Positions 23,855 to 34,239 of a stretch of 64,000 bases of DNA are shown in pieces. Position numbers and translations under genes: made by a program. The notes beneath the pieces are model-generated. The model saw only the letters and a program-made list of their open reading frames with translations, searched no databases and was not told the origin of the DNA. The number at the start of each line of letters is the position of its first letter. Position 1 is the stretch's first letter. This stretch comes from Alopecurus myosuroides (Eukaryota; Streptophyta; Magnoliopsida; Poales; Poaceae): assembly GCA_028641055.1 (NCBI GenBank), contig CM054059.1, positions 436,823,785 through 436,887,784 of the forward strand, read 5' to 3'.

Positions 23855-25327
23855 GATATTTGCTTGGTTGTGCTACGATAGCCCATAGGAACACAGAACA
23901 AAAAGGTAGAACCCACCTCTTCCGAAGATTCACGATGTTTGGTCCGATACAGGAGTTTCACCCTAAGCGCTCACGAGAGAAGTGGATGCCGGTGAAGCGG
24001 GTCACACTCCGGAGAGAAATCTTTGACATCCAAAGCACACAAACACACCTATACTAACATGGTATGGCACCCCCTAGCTTATGTTGGGATCCAGACACTC
24101 CGTAGCCCCCCTCCCGGTGAAACCCTAGCCCCTCTGGAGAAATACCTGACTTATACGGAAACACGCGGTAACTGCGTCGAAAGGGGGTAGCAATGTGGAA
24201 CTATTTTCTTGTTTGTGCTAGGATAGCCCATAGGCACACAAAACAAAAAGGTATAACCCACCTCTTCGGAAGATTCAGGATGTTTGGTCCGATACAGGAG
24301 TTTCACCCTATAAGCGCTCACGAGAGAGAAATGGATGCCGGTGAAGCGGGTCACACCCCGGAGAGCAATCTTTGACATCCAAAGCACACAACACACCTAT
24401 ACTAACATGGTATGGCACCCCCTAGATTTTGTTGTGATTCAGAGACTCCGTAGCCCCCCTCCCGGTGAAACCCTAGCCCCACTGGAGAAATACCTGACTT
24501 ATACGGAAACACGCGGTAACTGCGTCGAAAGGGGGTAGCAATGTGGAATATTTGCTTGGTTGTGCTAGGATAGCCCATAGGAACACAAAACAAAGAGGTA
24601 GAACCCACCTCTTCGGAAGATTCAGGATGTTGGTCCGATACAGGAGTTTCACCCTGTAAGCTCTCACGAGAGAGAAGTGGATGCCGGTGAAGCGGGTCAC
24701 ACCCCGGAGAGCAATCTTGGACATTCAAAGCACACAACACACCTATACTATCATGGTATGGAACCCCCTAGCTTGTGTTGGGATCCAGACGCTCCGTAGC
24801 CCCCCTCCCGGTGAAACCCTAGCCCCGCCGGAGAAATACCGGACTTATACGGAAACACGCGGTAACTGCGTCGAAAGGGGGTAGCAATGTGGAACTATTT
24901 GCTTGCTTGTGCTAGGATAGCCCATATGAACACAAAACAAAGAGGTAGAACCCACCTCTTCGGAAGATTCAGGATGTTTGGTCCGATACAGGAGTTTCAC
25001 CCTGTAAGCTCTCACGAGAGAGAAATGGATGCCGGTGAAGCGGGTCACACCCCGGAGAGCAATCTTTGACATCCAAAGCACACAACACACCTATACTATC
25101 ATGGTATGGAACCCACTAGCTTGTGTTGGGATCCAGACGCTCCATAGCCCCCTCCCGGTGAAACCCTAGCCCCGCTGGAGAAATACCGGACTTATACGGA
25201 AACACGCTGTAACTGCGTCGAAAGGGGTAGCAATGTGGAACTATTTGCTTGCTTGTGCTAGGATAGCCCATAGGAACACAAAACAAAAATGTAGAACCCA
25301 CCTCTTCGGAAGATTCAGGATGTTTCC
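23855..25327. repeat. Satellite-like tandem array, ~346-bp unit, a little over 4 copies, inside the MULE
   Basis: The landmark GGGTAGCAATGTGGAA recurs at about 24187, 24534, 24881 and 25227, giving periods of about 346-348 bp. Each unit also contains CCTCTTCGGAAGATTCAGGA, GATGCCGGTGAAGCGGGTCA and CCTCCCGGTGAAACCCTAGCC. The array begins near 23855 and stops abruptly at 25327 in mid-unit. The unit length is 1 mod 3, so frames shift every copy and the open frames in it are incidental. Confidence 0.93.
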
Positions 25328-26175
25328 ACCTCATATTCTTTGAAATCTCTACTCCTGTATTCGAGGAATCTCATTTTAGTGATGGCTTTCGTTCTAATGT
25401 TTATAAATCCTATTTATATTTTTCCTAGACTTGTATTAGACCTATATAATGCAATTCCGAAGCCTGAAAATTTATTGGATGAATGTTCGTATTATTTATT
25501 TTCTTTTGAATAATAATGGTTTTAATCGTAAATCGTAAATAAAACAAGTTTAAAACTTTAAAATGAAAAAATAACTTTGGATCTTTCTTAGTCACACCAA
25601 AATAAAGCTTTGGTGAGATTTTGACCTTATTTGAGTTCCAAAGGTTTGAAACTCATCTCATTATCTTGAACTCTCTACTAGACTGTTCAAGATATCACAT
25701 GTTACACAAGGCTTTTTCGTTCCATTCTTTATAAGACAGGTTTATATTTTTTTCTCGTTACTATATGACATCACACTACTATGTGCGTCGGCAATATATT
25801 TTTTCGATTTTTTTTGAATTATGTATGCTCATTTCAAGCTTGGTCAACCCTCTGTTTGACCACCCGAAAAGCTTCTAGAAGGAAACACAGAGATTCGACC
25901 TGGCCTGTTGGATCGACGCCTTCTAGAAGGAATCGTGCATCGGACGGATGCGCTCGCAGCCACAGCGATCCGCGAGACGCTCGTTCTGCGCTCTGATTGG
26001 TTGGTACGTTGGCCACAGGGATCGATGGTTCTACATATGATTTCTTTGCTGTTAAGTATTAAACCATGTTATTTAAATAAAAAAATATAATGAAACTTCA
26101 GATTTACTACAGCGATGATTTTTATCAGTTTTACATATGATTTTTCTATTAAACCATGTTATTTAAATAATTCAA
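25328..26175. other. Unassigned AT-rich spacer between the two MULE arrays
   Basis: No gene-like signal. CTTCTAGAAGGAA occurs twice (about 25870 and 25920). Repeated ATTAAACCATGTTATTTAAAT (about 26058 and 26150) marks the approach to the next array. Confidence 0.45.
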
Positions 26176-26179
26176 AACA

Positions 26180-27370
26180 AATCAAAATGACATGAATCCA
26201 ACGCACAACGTTGTTATATGTGATATAGTTGCTCCTCAAATTTCTATGGATAATTTTGGCAAGGTCGAATTTTTCATGAAATTATAAACGGGGGTGTTTA
26301 CCCTAGCTTCGGACCTCATTTGAAGCACATTTCTCACGAGAATTGAGCGATGGTTGCAAATGAGCATAAATAATTCAAAAAAATTCAAAATGACATAAAT
26401 CCAACGCACAATGTTGTTATATGTGATATAGTTGCTCCTCAAATTTGTTTGGATAATTTTGGCAATGTCTATTTTTTCATGAAATTATAAACGGGGGTAT
26501 TTACCCTAGCTTCGGACCTCATTTGAAGCACATTTCTCACGAGAATTGAGCGATGGTTGCAAATGAGCATAAATAATTCAAAAAAATTCAAAATGACATG
26601 AATCCAACGCACAATGTTGTTATATGTGATATAGTTGCTCCTCAAATTTGTTTGGTTAATTTTGGCAAGGTCGAATTTTTCATGAAATTATAAACGGGGG
26701 TATTTACCCTAGCCTCGGACCTCATTTGAAGCACATTTCTCACGAGAATTGAGCGATGGTTGCAAATGAGCATAAATAATTCAAAAAAATTCAAAATGAA
26801 ATGAATCCAACGCACAATGTTGTTATATGTGATATAGTTGCTCCTCAAATTTGTTTGGTTAATTTTGGCAAGGTCGAATTTTTCATGAAATTATAAACGG
26901 GGGTATTTACCCTAGCTTCGGACCTCATTTGAAGCATATTTCTCACGAGAATTGAGCGACGGTTTCAAATGAGCATAAATAATTCAACGCACAATGAGCA
27001 TAAAAATATCAAAATGACATGAATCCAACGCACAATGTTGTTATATGTGATATAGTTTCTCCTCAAATTGAATTGGATCGGATAATTTTTACAAGGTCGA
27101 TTTTTTCATGAAATTCCAAACGGGGGTATTTACCCTAGCTTCAGACCTCATTTGAAGCACATTTCTCATGAGAATAGAGCGATGGTTTCAAATGAGCATA
27201 AATTATAAAAAAAAATCAAAATGACATGAATCCAATACACAATGTTGTTATATGTGATATAGTTGCTCCTCAAATTTATTTGGATAATTTTGGCAAGGTC
27301 GAATCTTTCATGAAATTTGAAACGGGGGTGTGTACTCTAGCTTCAGACCTCATTTGAAGCACATTTGACC
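26180..27370. repeat. Satellite-like tandem array, ~203-bp unit, ~6 copies, inside the MULE
   Basis: CCAACGCACAA recurs at about 26198, 26401, 26604, 26807 and 27025, and as CCAATACACAA at about 27232. The first three periods are 203 bp; later ones are 218 and 207 because of small insertions. Other unit landmarks are TATATGTGATATAGTTGCTCC and GACCTCATTTGAAGCACATTT. The outer copies are the most diverged, as expected for homogenisation by unequal exchange. Confidence 0.93.
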
Positions 27371-27659
27371 AAAATTTTGGAATGACTTAGTTCAACATCA
27401 TACAACATTATTCAAACATTCTTTTCGCTTTTAATCTACATTCTGGCTCGAGATTTTGTTCAGAAATACTCAAAATTAATTAAAAAACGCGAACTCGTTG
27501 AAATAGGCTCAAATTCATAGATTCGACGATAGTTTTACAGAAAGCTAGACGGCATAATTTAACTAAAAACATTGAAAAAACTTAAAAAGAAACTACGGTT
27601 GGCCGAGGCTCGCCGCGATCACCCGGCCTGGTCGTCGCCCTCCTCCTAGACGTCGTCCT

Positions 27660-28346
27660 CTACTCCTCTTCCTCGTCGTTCTCATCGCTGTCGTCGTAAG
27701 CCAGCATGTTGGAGGGCCCCGCCTCGTGGTCGTTCTTGGCTAAGGGCGATGGGTTCGCCAGCGTAGCGATCGCATGCCGCTCCGCTCTGCCTCGGATCCG
27801 CAGCCGGTGCAGCTGCGCCTGCTCGGAGGGATGGCGGCGGTCCCGCCTCTCGCTCTGCAGGGCAGCCTTGCGCCGGTCGCTCTCGTACAGCGCGACGACC
27901 GCCTGCTGCTCATCCGACGCCGTGGTTGCGGCGAGCTGCCGGTAGACCTGGCGCTCCGCCTGCTCCCTCCGGTGGGTCTCCAAGGATGCACGAACAGCGG
28001 CAGCCTCGGCCGCTGCCGCCGCCTCCTTGAGCCAGGAGCGGACCGTGTGGAACGCCTCCTCGTTCCGCCATGTTTCGAACGAGTAGACGGCGGCGTGCTA
28101 CTCGGGCCAGATAGGCTGCCTCCTCCTGAGCCTCCTCCAGCGCCGCGCCTCCTGCGGCGGCTCCTGCTCGGGCGCAGCCTCCTCCTGCGGCGGCTCCTGC
28201 TCGGGCGCCGCCTCCTCCTGCGGCTGCTGCTCGTTCTCCTCGTAGAAGAACTCGTTGTCGCTATCGGCGTCACTGTGGCCCCGCATCGCGACCGCGGGGC
28301 GGCAGTACAACGGCGAGTTGCGGTTTGCACGGAGCCGGCGAGGCAT
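27660..28346 (-). pseudogene. MULE-borne acidic/coiled-coil protein gene interrupted by a stop
   Basis: The start MPRRLRANRNSPLY lies at 28346. The frame runs 82 codons to an in-frame TAG at 28098-28100 and then stays open, without shift, to 27660. The N-terminal part has tandem EEAAPEQEPPQ repeats encoded by a ~33-bp repeat. After the stop come TWRNEEAFHTVRSWLKEAAA and a long Arg/Gln/Ala-rich helix ending in an acidic tail DENDEEEE. Composition is very GC-rich. I do not recognise the family. It may be a captured gene segment or an element-specific gene with a single nonsense change, probably from a Tyr codon. Confidence 0.5.
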
Positions 28347-28708
28347 CGTCTCGGGGTGTCTAGGTGGAAATGCAGCGATGAGAGCGAGTGCGGTGAGGGC
28401 GAGATTAACGGCTAGAATGGGGAGAGCGGCGAGCGGCGAGGGGCCTTTTGTAGCGCGTGACGTTACTCCTGCAGTCTTTGACCGACGCGGGGCCCGCGGT
28501 TTTCCCACGCGTCGCTGAACCCAGCGGGAAGGTTGGGTGTGGACTATTCAAACTGCGCGGTCCCACCTGTAAGCTCCGGACGGTTTCAAAGAACTTGGCA
28601 GTCCCACCCGGACCCACTTCGCGAAACGGAGTCCGACTCCTCGGACCCACTTCGCGGAACGGATTCGACTCCAAACTTACCATTCCAGCCTCTCCATAGT
28701 AGTTGCGC

Positions 28709-28797
28709 ACAGACTAGGGGCAAAACTGAGGTCGATTCGGCGCTAGGGGTAAAACTGAGTACAAGTGGTCCGCTGTGGGCAATTCGATAAATGACCC
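28709..28797 (-). repeat. MULE right terminal inverted repeat
   Basis: Mirrors the left terminal repeat over ACTAGGGGCAAAACTGAGG, TCGATTCGGCGCTAGGGG and TAAAACTGAG, and ends ATGACCC next to the target duplication AAATTTATA. Confidence 0.88.
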
Positions 28798-28806
28798 AAA
28801 TTTATA

Positions 28807-29025
28807 CTAGTGACATGCTACCTATCAAACTATAAAATGATCTGTCGCTGCTAAGATCGTCTAATGAGGTACACGCGCCATCTATGAAAAATAGTAGTGA
28901 CAGGCACCTATAAACGACTGTCACTAGTAAACAGGTTACTAGTGACGGGCACTTGCGTGTCACTAGAAGCCTATTACCAGTGACTAGTTACTAGTGACAG
29001 GAACCGTGCCTGTCACTAAAGGGCC
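28807..29025. mobile_element. CACTA-like subterminal repeat fragment
   Basis: Repeated TAGTGACAGGCAC, GTCACTAGTAA and TAGTGACGGGCACTTGCG motifs in both orientations resemble a CACTA end region. No CACTA terminus or matching partner end is found, so this is called a fragment only. Confidence 0.5.
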
Positions 29026-29415
29026 TAGTGCCGGCGCACGCCGGACACGCGGACCGCGCCATCTGGCGCCACCTCGGCCCGCGCCTCCGCATGGGTCCCG
29101 TCGAGCGACACGGCGTCCGGGTCATCGCGCACCGCGGCAGAGCCTCCGCCGGGAACCGCCCCGCGACGAGCGCCCTGGCGGCGCGGAACTCGAAGAGGAA
29201 TAGCGGGAGCGTGTACCAGATGGGGAGGGAGGAGTTTCTGCATCGTGTCGGCAGCGGGAGGAAGAAGAAAAACTGGTGGGCTGTGAGAACGCGCGGGAGG
29301 TAGGAGAAAGAGTGGTGCGGTGAGGAGATAAGGTCATGGTGGGCCAGCAGCGATGACGCGGCGCGCGCGATGGAGCCGGGGGACGCGAGGGCGCGATCCC
29401 CCGGATGATTGCAAG
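29026..29415 (-). other. GC-rich gene-like fragment, unidentified
   Basis: Strongly GC-rich with coding-like composition. One minus-strand frame reads IWYTLPLFLFEFRAARALV, which resembles a hydrophobic segment of a real protein. No family can be assigned. It follows a CACTA-like fragment and may be captured host sequence. Confidence 0.3.
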
Positions 29416-29559
29416 CGTTTTCCTTTTTTTATTGAGAGGAATGAAATATTCTGACTAAACAGAGCTAGATGGGCAGCATCTCGCATGTTCGGTACTAGGG
29501 TACTAGCGTGGCTAAATGGGCCTTAAATATGAGGTCTGCTAAGGTTCCAATTATACTTC

Positions 29560-29785
29560 CCCCTTTACGTAAAACTAAACCGTATATTTTTAGTCAAAAG
29601 TTAACGTAGTGTGACTTTGACCAGTCATATAGATAGAACTATAAATATTTATAAAATTTATTAAATGTACTATGAAAATATATTATATGGTGAACATATT
29701 GATATTAGTATGATATTCTAAATGTTCATATTTGTGTCCATATGGTTGATTAAACTTACTCTACTTTGACTTTTGACCAAATTAA
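29560..29785. mobile_element. MITE-like remnant
   Basis: AT-rich stretch with imperfect inverted halves: TCAAAAGTTAACGTAGTGTG and ACTTTGACCAG at the left, CTACTTTGACTTTTGACCAA at the right. This is the general layout of short grass mariner-type elements. Terminal repeats and target duplication are not clear. Confidence 0.3.
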
Positions 29786-29789
29786 TATG

Positions 29790-30728
29790 CATTCCTTTGA
29801 GAAACAAATGAGGTCTCCATATATCATCAAGTGATTGGCACCGCAGGCTTTGGCCATGTGCATGTCGCGTAGTAGTGTCTCGTACTTAACGCTGTTATTC
29901 GAGGGCTTGGGGAAGTCTATTTGGAGCACATATCACAGCTTGTCGCCTTTTCGGGACGTGAGGATCACCCCTGCGCCTGCTCCTATGCTGCACATTGAGC
30001 CGTCAAAATATATCGTCCATGAATCGGCCAGGAGTGGGCGTTTGGAGCTCGATCCACTCAGCGTGGAAATCTGCGATTAGGTGGGACTTGAGTGAGTCGA
30101 GACCATTGTAGATAATGTCTTGGGGGCAGCTCGATGCCCCATTCTGCGACTCGTCCTGTCGCGTCTGGATTGTTAAGTATGCTCGATAGCGGAGCATCAG
30201 TTAATACTGTTATGGGATGTTCTTGAAAGTATTGCTTGAGTTTCCGCGCAGTAAGGAATACGCCGTAAGCTAGCTTCATGTAGTGAGGTTATCGTTGTTT
30301 GCAGGGTGATAGAACATCGCTGATGTAATAGACTGGCCTTTGCACCTCAAAGGATCTTCCTTCTTCTGTGCGCTCAACTACTAGCACGGTACTAACCACC
30401 TGGTTGGTGGCGGCGAGGTACAGGTATAAGGGCTCCCTCTCGTTGGGTGCTACGAGGACTGGTCTAGTCGACAATACTCGTTTGAGGTCTGTGAATACTG
30501 CTTGGGCTTCTGGAGTCTACTCAAACTTGTCAGATTTCTTCAACGGTTCGTAGAAGGGTAGGGCACTTTCGCCTAGCCTGGCGATGAACCTGCTAAGTGC
30601 CGCCAGACGCCCAGTTAGTTGGTGGACGCCTCGAAAGTTCGTTGGCTTCTTCATCATCATAATAGTTTGTATTTTCTCTGGGTTTGTTTCGATTCCTCTG
30701 GCTGAGATGAGGTAACTAAAGGGGCTAC
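29790..30728 (-). mobile_element. Ty3/gypsy polymerase fragment (RT end plus RNase H regions), degenerate
   Basis: Read on the minus strand in shifting frames: LTGRLAALSRFIARLGESAL and FYEPLKK (end of reverse transcriptase), then PVLVAPNEREPLYLYLAATN with VVSTVLVVERTEEGR and PVYYISDVLS (RT-type RNase H). Next come LTDAPLSSILNNPDATGRVA, and a second RNase H-like region containing GAGAG near 29980-30010. Multiple stops and shifts make it non-functional. There is an abrupt break at about 30728. No LTR is attached. Confidence 0.75.
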
Positions 30729-30749
30729 ATAGTGTAATAAGAAAAAAAA

Positions 30750-32220
30750 CCTACTCGAGATAACCGAAACCAACCTAGGATCTACAACTATGCATATATG
30801 AAGTAACAGAGGAATACGGAATTCATACCTTTGAAGACCGTAAGCGTCGATGATCAAAAGATTTGTTTTGATGGTGACGTGTTGACGATGGAGTTGTGCG
30901 TCGTCGACCTCAAGATCGTGTAGTCAAAGACGATGCGACACTAGCACCAAAAACATGGTGCCTCCCAGGGTTTACACAGGTACGGTGTAACCGATGACTC
31001 CCGTGGTCCGATCCAGCAAAGGAGCGGAAGTAGAGAGACAGACCGGAGAGAACTCTACACGACGGTGGGTGTAGGGTGGAGAGATTGTTAACTCCCGCGC
31101 AGCTTCAAAAATGGGAACCGTGGGATGAGAGAAGAGGGAGATTAAGTGCAGAAAAGGGGAGGGATGCCTCTCCTTATAAAGAGGAGGAGGGGAGGAAAAC
31201 TCCTTGACATAGCCATGTGGCACTAATCCACATGGCTAATGCGGCCAAGGGGGGCAACCGCACCCCGCTAATGGGCCCCAACATGCCCATGAAGTTGGCT
31301 CTCTTTTCCCTCTTTCTCTTTTTCCCTCATTTTCCCCTAATGGGGCTCTTATGCCAATTCTGATTCATTAGTGGAAAACAACCATTAAATATTAAATAAA
31401 ATATATGTAATTATTTATTACATTAATTAATAATAAAGACATATGATTTAACTTATTCTAGCACTGAAACACCTTTTGTTGCCCTCCGATCTCCATCAGA
31501 TAAATCTCGGAAGTATTTCGTCTTTGTTCTATCTTATTTTCTCTATGGTAACAAATCAATCTTTCATTGATCACTCTTAAGTGCCACAGCCTAACGGTTC
31601 GAGATCACTCCATACATGATCAAGATCCCTCTCCGATCAATGACCTAAAGCGGGGTCTGGACTTCCCCCTGGCCTATGTGCAACAAGCGATTATCTTCAT
31701 CGTTGAACCTTAAACGAAACTTCCTCCAACTTCTGTCATCCGATACTTGGTTTGTACGAGACTCGTTCTCCGGTATCTCCATACCTAGTACGATCTCGTT
31801 ACCGACAAACCTATCTACTCACTACCACGATGTTGCATCCCCCGTGACCTAGTCACATGCTTGCAAACTTTTCTCGATACAACATCGCTGAGTGGGCCCA
31901 GAGTATCTATCCATTATCTGGATTGACAAATCCCGCTCTTGCTACATATGCCTCAACATATCTCTCCGGTTATCAATTGTACACCTTTATGATCACCCAT
32001 TTAAGTTAGTGACGGTGGATGCAGCCAAGACAACCTCGGAGATAGCAATTAAAATATCATCTCATGGTCAGAGGTTTGGATACTTCATTTTCTAGATATT
32101 TATAAGTTGGGTATGTGTCCATCATGTCATTCATCTAATGACATGACTCCATTGTCAATGATGTAATTGTCCATGATCAGGAAACATTGATCATATGTTA
32201 CCCAATAAAAATGTTGCTCG
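30750..32220. mobile_element. Probable copia-type LTR-derived remnant
   Basis: The stretch ACGATCTCGTTACCGACAA ... GTGGGCCCAGAGTATC ... ATTGACAAATCCCGCTCTTG ... CCTTTATGATCACCCATTTA resembles the layout found in Triticeae copia (Angela/BARE-related) sequences. Boundaries, terminal TG/CA and target duplication were not found, so family and extent are tentative. No pol coding is present. Confidence 0.35.
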
Positions 32221-32785
32221 TGCATCCAAATCTTGAGCGAAAAAACTTTCTACACTATCAACCATACCTACTCACACATGTTATTTGACCGCAATTTCAA
32301 GTAATTTTATTTTGCGTACTACCTTTAAAACTTTTAAAATAATTCTTTTTTGTGTACCTCTTTTTTTTTATCTTATGAGGAAGCGGTAGAGAGTTTGTTA
32401 TAACGCATACCAAAAAAACTCCTTTCTTATTCACCCGAAGCGTATAAAATTTGCGTTCGTAAATTTGCTGAGAGCCGACAATCGACTCCACGTCCCAGCT
32501 AAAATATAAATAAACAAATAAACACTCTTTCGCACATGTATATCCAAGAAATGCGGTCAACTATAGTTAGTGGAATCAAAGGAGAAAGAGGAGTGTCATC
32601 ATTCCTGTAATAAAATAGCCGCTCTAAAAACTTGGAAATTTTGTTTGGCATGGGTGGTAATTAACTTATCTATTACCATTCGTTGACGAAAGTATCCGCC
32701 TCTCAAAATTTATTTTTTTACTTTTATTTTAAAACTTGAAAAGGTCTAGCACATGATTAATTAATCCATACTTCCCTTCGCGAAA

Positions 32786-33590
32786 GGGAAACATTGGATA
32801 TCCTGCGGAGGACATCCTCCGGGTGACGTAAACCCCGCACGTTCTGCGGCTCAATTAGCTGGCAGCCTATTTTCGCCTCCACGTTTTCATAGTTGGGCCT
32901 TTTTTCGGCCCACCAAGCGCTGCCAGTACGGATGCGGGTCTTGACCATCAGTTTTTTTGTGTTTTTCTAGCTAGCTGACACCGCAACATATGCTGCTACA
33001 ATAAAAAAATTTGCTCGTTACAATTGGTCTCCAGTTTTGCTATACTAATATAATTTGTTTGCTACAAGGTCTCCGGCTGGAATCTCCGGCGATGTCTTTT
33101 TTTTTGTAACAATAGCACACTTTTTTTTGCTACAATTGTTATCCATATTTGCTATAATAGCGCAAAATGTTTGCTATAATATCTCCGACGGTGTCTCCGA
33201 CGATGTCATTATTTTTTTGCTACAATAGCAGATTTTTTTTGCTACAATTGATGTTAAGATTTGCTATAATAGTGCAAAGTGTTTGCCATAATATCTCCGG
33301 CGATGTCTCCGGCAAAGTTATTTTTTTTATTTTTTATGTCGATAATTTTTTTTCCTACAATAGCACAAATTTCTTATTTCAATGAACCTTTTTTGCTCCA
33401 GAGTAGCAAAAGCAGGATTTGGGGGAACTTTTATAATTTGTTACAATAGTGTAAAATTCTTATTTCAATGAACCGTTTTTTACTGTTAGTGTACCAAAAG
33501 CGGGATTGAGTGATTTTTTGGGACACGTGTCGCCCGGAGGACCCGGAGGATTTTTCCCCAGGATCCTCTGGAGGACGCCCTACAGTGCCC
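32786..33590. mobile_element. 805-bp MULE-like non-autonomous element with palindromic 9-bp duplication
   Basis: TTCGCGAAA occurs exactly outside both ends (32777-32785 and 33591-33599). The element begins GGGAAACATTGGATATCC and ends with the partly matching inverse, CAGTGCCC. Both ends carry CCTCCGGG/CCCGGAGG blocks. The interior is an imperfect array of TTTGCTACAATAGCA and CTCCGGCGATGTC units with T-runs (about 32990-33470). No coding. Confidence 0.7.
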
Positions 33591-33889
33591 TTCGCGAAAG
33601 GCGTATCTTTTACTTTTATGTTGCCATCCTACCTTTTTTCTCCAAAGCAAACATGGAATATTGATTCTTGGGTACGACTATTTATATCCTACTAGTAGGT
33701 TTGCAAGTGCACACACGTTTTAACTAACTCTTTTTCCTGAACACGAAAAAGGCTTGCGTTTCTTTTCCATTAAGAGGAGAGAATAGAGTATGTACAAGAA
33801 TTAAGAAATGAAAAACAAAGCTTCGACCAAAACGTCAAGATCCTATACAAGATGGCGAGCTGCACAATAATTTATCCAGCTATTCTTCC

Positions 33890-34230
33890 AGAAGAGGGTT
33901 ATTTTTATCCATCACCAATGACACATTCAGCAGCTGCACTGAATAATTCTTTAGTTTGTTTTGATAGCCAAAGGTACTCTATGGCCTGTCACTTTACCTA
34001 CATGCGAGCGAACACCATCGTGTAGGAACCGCCACATTCATTAATCTCAAGTTATGCATCCCCAGCCCACCGATTTTTTTTTGGCTTACACACCAGAGTC
34101 ACACATCATTAGCCATTCTTCGCAACTGTATTGCCTAGCCAGAAGAAGTTGCGACAGATTTTCTGGAAAGCTTTGAAAATCGAAGGTGGCAGGTCAAGCG
34201 CAAGCATTAGGAAGACCACCGAGGATTCCA
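33890..34230 (-). mobile_element. LINE reverse-transcriptase C-terminal fragment, degenerate
   Basis: The minus-strand reading gives LALDLPPSIFKAFQKICRNF with FWLGN, then VTLVCKPKK and, after a frameshift, GGLGMHNLRLMNVAVPTRWC. These match the conserved C-terminal part of plant LINE reverse transcriptases (W..VC.PK..GGLG). Stops and shifts show it is dead. Upstream and downstream extent is not clear. Confidence 0.65.
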
Positions 34231-34239
34231 GAACTGAGC

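Larger units (their letters stand above)
21769..28797 (-). mobile_element. 7.0-kb Mutator-like element (MULE), no transposase seen
   Basis: The ends form a long inverted repeat. The left end begins GGGATAATTAAC and contains CAGTTTTACCCCTAGCGCCG and AATCGACCTCAGTTTTGCCC. The right end is the same in reverse and ends ...AATGACCC. The nonamer AAATTTATA lies immediately outside both ends (21760-21768 and 28798-28806), an exact 9-bp target duplication diagnostic of Mutator elements. No MURA/MUDRA-like frame is visible, so the element is non-autonomous. It contains two minus-strand gene-like frames next to the ends and two tandem arrays in the middle. Confidence 0.92.

Noticed and set aside
23900..25340. 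Series of similar 60-112 aa open frames on both strands in the 346-bp array
   Set aside because: The repeat unit is not a multiple of three, the frames appear on both strands, and they track the tandem copies. They are by-products of repetition rather than genes.
26236..26848. Two near-identical 68-aa minus-strand frames
   Set aside because: They are the same part of two copies of the 203-bp repeat and end inside it, with no coding signature.
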